From Pycnococcus provasolii (taxonomy: Eukaryota > Chlorophyta > Pseudoscourfieldiophyceae > Pseudoscourfieldiales > Pycnococcaceae), in assembly GCA_938743325.2 (NCBI GenBank), contig OW568861.1:248001-312000 (forward strand): a DNA stretch of 64,000 nucleotides, given 5' to 3'. The translations under genes and the position numbers were made by a program. Positions 59,416 to 64,000 of this stretch are shown piece by piece. Position 1 is the stretch's first letter, and every line of letters begins with the position of its first letter. Under the pieces are notes generated by a model. It did not search any database. It had not been told where the DNA came from and saw only the letters and a program-made list of their open reading frames with translations.

Positions 59416-59946
59416 ATGTCCTCCTGTCGGCCGCTCCTCTTTATCGCCGCTCTTCTCGTCGCAGGCCCTCCCTTCCTTGGCCTTGGCCTTGGGAAACTTG
59501 CAAACGCCAAAGTCTCCGTCTCCGACGAAAAAACCGGAGAGAAGCTTGACGCGCCGTGCAGCAAAGGATGCAAGGCGGCGTACATAGGCGACAAAAACTG
59601 CGACATGGAGTGCTACAACGAGGAGTGCGACTTCGACGGCGGAGACTGCGACGACCAGTGGGAAATTAAACGAACGATCGTCATGGGGGCGTTCTACAAG
59701 GATGTCGACCACGTCGAGTACCACGCGGTCGGGCCGGGAGGACAGTCGAGGCAGCTCACGATGGAGGAAGGACGGAGGTGGGAGGGCATCGACGAGGACT
59801 CGCTCGACAACGAAAACGACTGGAAAAAGACGCTCGAGGCTGGGTTCGAAGCGGAGGACGAGTTCGAGTCGGAGACGTGGCAGGTGGACGTCAACCCGAC
59901 GCTTCAGGGGCAGGAAGATCCCAACTACGTGCAGCTCACCAACTGA
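59416..59946 (+). CDS. Secreted protein with one Lin12/Notch (LNR) repeat
   Basis: The 176-residue protein has a signal peptide (1-30, LLFIAALLVAGPPFLGLGLG). A single LNR module follows (about 48-80: CSKGCKAAYIGDKNCDMECY, then NEECDFDGGDCDD) with all six Cys and the Asp residues that bind calcium. The remaining 95 residues are acidic, with no recognised domain. LNR modules occur in Notch, in pappalysins and in Stealth-type phosphotransferases, usually next to other domains. A stand-alone copy is unusual. Secretion to the lumen or outside is inferred. Confidence 0.8.
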   Translation: MSSCRPLLFIAALLVAGPPFLGLGLGKLANAKVSVSDEKTGEKLDAPCSKGCKAAYIGDKNCDMECYNEECDFDGGDCDDQWEIKRTIVMGAFYKDVDHVEYHAVGPGGQSRQLTMEEGRRWEGIDEDSLDNENDWKKTLEAGFEAEDEFESETWQVDVNPTLQGQEDPNYVQLTN

Positions 59947-60064
59947 CGATCGACGACGGAAGAGAGACGGCGCCGCCGCCGCCGCCGCCGCCGCCGCAAC
60001 GACGACGACGACGGAACGGCAGTCAATCAGCCATATTGTAAGAAATTTTTAATCAGAGAAAATG

Positions 60065-61552
60065 TCACGAGACGACGACGCCGTCGCCATCGCCGTCGGC
60101 GGCTTCAGACAAGTTCGACTCCTGCCCGGGCGGCGCCTCGGGCGCGTCGTACGTGTCAATCTCCGCGCGAATGCCCTGGTCCACCCACCGGCTCACGAGC
60201 CGATACGTCTCCTTCGCCTCACGCAGCTCGCGCTCAAGGCGACGCACCTGCACCAACGCACGCTTCTCCAGCTCCAGCGCGTTCGCGCCAGCCTCGAGCG
60301 CCGCCACAAACTCGTCGCGCTGAAACATGCGGCTTGAAAAGTTGCCCTTCACCAGGTCGGCTTGATTTGCCTTCGCCACAGCCTCGTCGCCGAATGATGA
60401 GGACGACTTCGCGCTCAGAAATGTCGAGTGGTCCTCGGGTGCCAGCCGCGTCGGCGAAGGTGCCGCTGCCTCCTGCGATTCCGCAGGCGGCTTCGACTCA
60501 CCGGGCTTGTAAGCTGGCCAGCCGCACAGAGAGCGCAGTGCGCGGTCAACGCCAGTCTCCAGGTAGCGCTCTCGATCGCTCATCTCGCGCTCGGCGTCGT
60601 ACAGAAGCCGGTCCATTTCGATAGCCGCGTCGCCAAAAAGAGCCATCGCCTCCGCGCGCTCCGCGTCGTCCACCTCCGGTTCCGTCTCCTTCGGCGTTTC
60701 CTTTGGTGCAGCCGCCGACGCTGCCGCATCGTCGTCCTCGTTATCTGCGTCTTCGTCGCTATCGTCATTCTTTGGCTTTGGCGGCGGCTTAGGTGGAGCG
60801 GGCCGCTGCACGGGCGGATGGATTTCGTCGTCGACGCCGTCGAGGAAGTCGCCTTCCAGAGTCGCGGCGCCGAGCCGCTTCTCCCACGCATCGCCAGCTT
60901 CGTCAAGCGCTGTGAGAGCGGTGGAGGCACGCTGCAGCGCTGCATAGCTTTGCGCAAAGATTGGGCGCCAGTCAGCCTGCTGGTGCACGCCACTTCCCGT
61001 CTCGCCGATGAACACGGTTGGCGAGTCCTGAACACCTCGTCTTGTCCCTCCATCCGTTCGGCTATGTGGCCGCGTGAGGAGGTCGCGAAGGTCCTCCACA
61101 ATTTCGAGCGTCGAGCTCGCGACGGCACCGAGTGGTGCATTGCTTTCGCGTGCTTCCGCCGCCGCGCCAGAGTTGTTGCCTGCATCCGCGCCGTTCACGG
61201 CGCCGCTTGCGCCGTTGCTGTCGACGCCCGGCTTCCTTCGCCTCGTTGAGTGTGACCGTTTCGACGTCGACGGTGGCACGGGCCTGTTCGTCGCAGGCGA
61301 CCTCGCAGGCTTCGAGGAGTGCGAGTGGCCATAGTCGCTCATGGACGACCTTCTCGGTGCGTTCTTTTTTGCCGCAGCGACGTTGGCAGCTCTCACGGGC
61401 TGGAGAAACTCCGCCTGGTAGTGTCTGAACGTGGTGTTGCCTCCCTCGTACCCCCCGGCCACGGGCGAGCTCAAGGAGGTCGTCTGTCCCTCTACTAGTG
61501 GCGTGATGAAGACGCGCTGGTAGACGGGTGGGAGGCGCACGTTGGACGCCAT
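60065..61552 (-). CDS. Unknown, mostly disordered protein with C-terminal coiled coil
   Basis: The 495-residue protein starts MASNVRLPPVYQRVFITPL. It has a basic Ser/Arg/Pro-rich region (60-115), an acidic stretch (DDSDEDADNEDDD near 270) and a C-terminal coiled coil (about 420-465, ALELEKRALVQVRRLEREL) ending in SRWVDQGIRAEIDTYD. No enzymatic motif is visible and I do not recognise the family. A 305-bp MITE lies 42 bases upstream of its start codon. Confidence 0.7.
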   Translation of the reverse strand: MASNVRLPPVYQRVFITPLVEGQTTSLSSPVAGGYEGGNTTFRHYQAEFLQPVRAANVAAAKKNAPRRSSMSDYGHSHSSKPARSPATNRPVPPSTSKRSHSTRRRKPGVDSNGASGAVNGADAGNNSGAAAEARESNAPLGAVASSTLEIVEDLRDLLTRPHSRTDGGTRRGVQDSPTVFIGETGSGVHQQADWRPIFAQSYAALQRASTALTALDEAGDAWEKRLGAATLEGDFLDGVDDEIHPPVQRPAPPKPPPKPKNDDSDEDADNEDDDAAASAAAPKETPKETEPEVDDAERAEAMALFGDAAIEMDRLLYDAEREMSDRERYLETGVDRALRSLCGWPAYKPGESKPPAESQEAAAPSPTRLAPEDHSTFLSAKSSSSFGDEAVAKANQADLVKGNFSSRMFQRDEFVAALEAGANALELEKRALVQVRRLERELREAKETYRLVSRWVDQGIRAEIDTYDAPEAPPGQESNLSEAADGDGDGVVVS

Positions 61553-61594
61553 GATAAGAGAGCACCGCCGATAGAGTTGTGCAGAGGCGCAGGC

Positions 61595-61899
61595 ACCTGA
61601 GGAGCCCCCTGGTCATAGTGAATGTGCAACTCTGTCATAGTGAAAACAACCTGGGTTTAGGTCGGGGGCCTAACTTAGACAATGAAATAGGTTCCATGAC
61701 GAATCCCGATTAGTCGGTATCCCAGGTCGAGTGGTGTTGGCTGGTTATAAACCTACCCAACTAGCTTCGGGACGGGTGCCCTAACCTTTGGGCAGTCACA
61801 CGGCTTTGGGCAGTCAATCGACTTTGCCCCGACCTAAACCCAGGTTGTTTTCACTATGACAGAGTTGCACATTCACTATGACCAGGGGGCTCCTCAGGT
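61595..61899. mobile_element. MITE with 73-bp terminal inverted repeats and 9-bp target duplication (Mutator-like)
   Basis: The left arm (61595-61667, beginning ACCTGAGGAGCCCCCTGG) and the right arm (61827-61899, ending CCAGGGGGCTCCTCAGGT) are perfect reverse complements over 73 bases. GGCGCAGGC directly flanks both ends (61586-61594 and 61900-61908) and is a perfect 9-bp target-site duplication. The 159-bp centre has no coding capacity and contains a direct repeat, ctttgggcagtca, twice. The 9-bp duplication with long arms points to the Mutator/MULE superfamily, moved by a transposase elsewhere. Identical arms and an intact duplication mean a recent insertion. Confidence 0.93.
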
Positions 61900-61908
61900 G
61901 GCGCAGGC

Positions 61909-62253
61909 CAGTGATGGGGATGAGGAGAACGCTCGGTGATGGCCGCCTAAGCTCTTCCCGAGACCTGTGAGAGCACTTGACCGGCCTCATGAGCCGACTG
62001 ATGAGGTTGCGTTCAGGCGACGCAACGTGCATGTTAGCATGGAAAGGTAAAGTTTACATACAGTACAGTTCCAAGGCTCTCATGAATGACATCACGGCTC
62101 TCACGCCTTACCTTGGATAGGTCTCGCCAAGTGTCCAGAAGGAACCTCCATCCAGTTCCAGCTGTCGCCCGCCCACACTCCCACAGCCGACAGGTGGTGG
62201 GGGGGGCCGACAGGTGTGTGTGTACTTTACTTTACTTTTTTTCATGCAAGATA
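61909..62253. promoter_or_regulatory. 5' flank of the Rossmann-domain gene
   Basis: This 345-bp stretch holds GTAAAGTTTAC at 62047-62057 and TACAGTAC at 62059-62066, back to back, about 190-200 bases before the ATG at 62254. A short tttactttactttttt run lies just upstream of the gene. Confidence 0.45.
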
Positions 62254-64000
62254 ATGTCCGCGCAGCACAATCATGACGGCGCACCTTACCACGTACATGC
62301 AAGACCTCCCTTGCACGACCCAACGCCCGTGCGACGACTAGACAGCCTGTTCGGAGCTCTGCCTGTATCGCCATCAGGGGGGTCGCCGGCCGTGGCATGG
62401 GCGGCCACCGGGGCAAACAACGACGTCGGCGTGGGGGGCCGATACAACACCAACATGGGCCAGAACACGGCGAACAAGGCGATGATGGCAACGACGAACG
62501 CGAACGTCAACTCCACGCCTATGAGCGTATCGCCGGCGTTCCGGGGCGCGCTCGCGACGCAGCCGTCAACAGCAAGAAGGAAGGCCAATAGCCAAACTTA
62601 CGCCAACAGGGCGACGGGAACGCCGCGAACCGCTGAGTCTGCGATGATGATGGTGGTCGACACAGACGACTTGGCGGCTGATGGCGTGGGAACGCCCCCA
62701 GCCGTCGCACTCGTGGGTGCAACCTCAAGACTCGCGCAGGCGTGCGCCGCGAGATGGCTTGCCACTGGCACACCAGTGACCGTGTACGACGCGAGCAGCA
62801 AGCACGTTGTCGATGAACTGGGACGAGTAGGCGCGCTCAAGGCGAGGAGCCCAAGGCACGCCGTCGAGCTCGCGACCAGCCCGACGTCGCGTGCAAACTC
62901 CGTCGCAAGGTCGCCCGTGGTGGTTATATTCGGAAACTCACCCGCTGACCTACTCACGACAGCTGAGGCGGTGTGCGCGGGACCCTACTACGCATCTCCC
63001 GCGCCAAGCTCCTTCACGCACTCCGGCACCGCGGTGGCGCTCTCGACGGATCGCAGACTATTACACGGTGGGGCTGTGCTGACATTCCTGCCACGGCCAG
63101 TGCAAGGCGCACGCGTGGCACAGTCCGATGCTTCCACTCTACGCAAGGTGGCGCAGCTCTTTGCGAAGCGTGGGGCGGTTCACATCCACGCGCTCGCCGC
63201 GGGAGGTGCCCTAGCCGCAGCCGCGGGGGCGCTGTGGCTCTTCCTTGCGGGAGGGGGCGGTGATTTGCCGTCGCAGCTTGCCGCGTGCATACAGCCACTG
63301 TGCAGTGGCATGACCATGGTGGGGGAGGATCCAGCCGCGGCGCTGAACGCCAGGCAGATGCTCGTAGAGCATCCCGCGGGCGTGCACGCGCACATCAGCC
63401 GCACCGAGGAGACTGCGATGCGTCGTGCCCTTGCCTCGCCAGCCGCGACGGCTGCATCCGCGCCTGGCGAAGGCGGCTCGGCTTCGGCAAACAAGGTGGC
63501 ATTCGCGACGGCGGAGTCGGTTCTCGTTGATGCGATTGCGGCAGCACTACAGAAACGTTCTTTTGTCTGGCACGGCTCGGCCCAGACATATGCCGAGCAT
63601 CGCTTCCAGAGACTTCGCGTACGGCTAAGGGAGCTCGGCGAGCAGAAGGATGCGGTTGTGGATGAAAATAAAGCCCTGCGTGCTAGAGTTGAGCAATTGG
63701 AATCTTCAGCCACCCAGGGAATTGCTGATAGTGCTTTGGCGTCATCACATGGCGTAGCCCAAGTCACCGAACGTTACCAGTCTCGCCTGAATGAACAGGC
63801 TCACGCCTACGAGCAGCAGCTTGCTAGCCTGAGGGAGCAACTTAAGCAGAACCAGAGCGCTTTGGTACTTGCATCTCCCGCATCATCCGCCGTACAGCGC
63901 AAGCTTGCAGATAGCGCACTGATGGCAGGCTCCGCCATTGACAATGCAATAATCATGCGCCAGCATGCCAGCAGTGCTGAGGAGCGCCACCTGATGACGT
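62254..64000 (+). CDS. Rossmann-fold (6PGDH/beta-HAD-like) domain fused to coiled coil, 3' end beyond window
   Basis: The frame is open from the ATG at 62254 (MSAQHNHDGA) to the right edge, 582 codons, so the gene is partial. Residues 1-145 are disordered. Residues 150-205 (VALVGATSRLAQACAARWLA, VTVYDASSKHVVDELGRVGA, ARSPRHAVELA) align in order with the NAD-binding start of beta-hydroxyacid dehydrogenases, including the VTVYD strand and SP turn, but the GxGxMG loop is replaced by GATSRLA. GGAVLTFLPRPVQGAR and the downstream LFAKRGAVHIHALAAGGALA resemble the following part of that family. From about 455 it turns into coiled coil. A degenerate, non-enzymatic domain in a structural or scaffold protein is inferred. 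Confidence 0.6.
   Translation, partial: MSAQHNHDGAPYHVHARPPLHDPTPVRRLDSLFGALPVSPSGGSPAVAWAATGANNDVGVGGRYNTNMGQNTANKAMMATTNANVNSTPMSVSPAFRGALATQPSTARRKANSQTYANRATGTPRTAESAMMMVVDTDDLAADGVGTPPAVALVGATSRLAQACAARWLATGTPVTVYDASSKHVVDELGRVGALKARSPRHAVELATSPTSRANSVARSPVVVIFGNSPADLLTTAEAVCAGPYYASPAPSSFTHSGTAVALSTDRRLLHGGAVLTFLPRPVQGARVAQSDASTLRKVAQLFAKRGAVHIHALAAGGALAAAAGALWLFLAGGGGDLPSQLAACIQPLCSGMTMVGEDPAAALNARQMLVEHPAGVHAHISRTEETAMRRALASPAATAASAPGEGGSASANKVAFATAESVLVDAIAAALQKRSFVWHGSAQTYAEHRFQRLRVRLRELGEQKDAVVDENKALRARVEQLESSATQGIADSALASSHGVAQVTERYQSRLNEQAHAYEQQLASLREQLKQNQSALVLASPASSAVQRKLADSALMAGSAIDNAIIMRQHASSAEERHLMT

Overview
The window looks like a piece of nuclear chromosome from a compact eukaryotic genome, most likely a green alga of the prasinophyte grade. 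The reasons are a land-plant-like calmodulin with the plant intron position, an LSF2-type phosphoglucan phosphatase of starch metabolism, a homologue of the plant coiled-coil protein At4g15545, a Ser-Pro-rich wall-type protein, and GC-rich, nearly intron-free genes on both strands a few hundred bases apart. Tectonic and MORN-repeat proteins suggest a flagellated stage, and an SBP2-like protein suggests selenoprotein synthesis. The species is not proven; a Pycnococcus-like alga is a guess.

Layout. 1-6.4 kb: an unfinished acidic membrane protein gene with a tandem repeat, then two unknown membrane protein genes in one frame only 15 bases apart. 7-16.5 kb: a small secreted or membrane peptide, a coiled-coil protein with an internal duplication, a glutamate-receptor-like channel with a potassium filter, the At4g15545-like protein and a Ser-Pro-rich membrane protein. 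16.5-24 kb: a type IA topoisomerase and two head-to-head calmodulin genes. 24-32 kb: CGFS glutaredoxin, a WD40 protein, the LSF2-like phosphatase and the Pol I factor RRN3. 32-35 kb: ribosomal proteins uS17 (S11), eS7 and eL18. 35-47.9 kb: Tectonic, a ubiquitin-like protein, FAM98, the U5 snRNP protein DIM1, a GT29 sialyltransferase-like protein, SBP2-like, SmD3 and prostaglandin E synthase 2-like. 48.6-64 kb: an SLC9B antiporter, an alpha/beta-hydrolase-like secreted protein, MORN and large LRR proteins, a Notch-repeat (LNR) protein, an unknown protein, a MITE, and an unfinished Rossmann-plus-coiled-coil gene.

The genes are mostly unrelated housekeeping, membrane and cytoskeletal genes, not an operon or island. 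The most unusual content is in the spacers. Five telomere-like (CCCTAA)n arrays each lie about 85-170 bases upstream of a start codon. A composite two-part element lies at almost the same distance upstream of eS7 and eL18. The motifs TACAGTAC/TACTGTAC and GTAAAGTTTAC recur in 5' flanks, and one hairpin stem recurs in two spacers. A 305-bp element with perfect 73-bp terminal inverted repeats and a 9-bp target duplication lies 42 bases upstream of a start codon. The calmodulin pair carries a clear signature of gene conversion.
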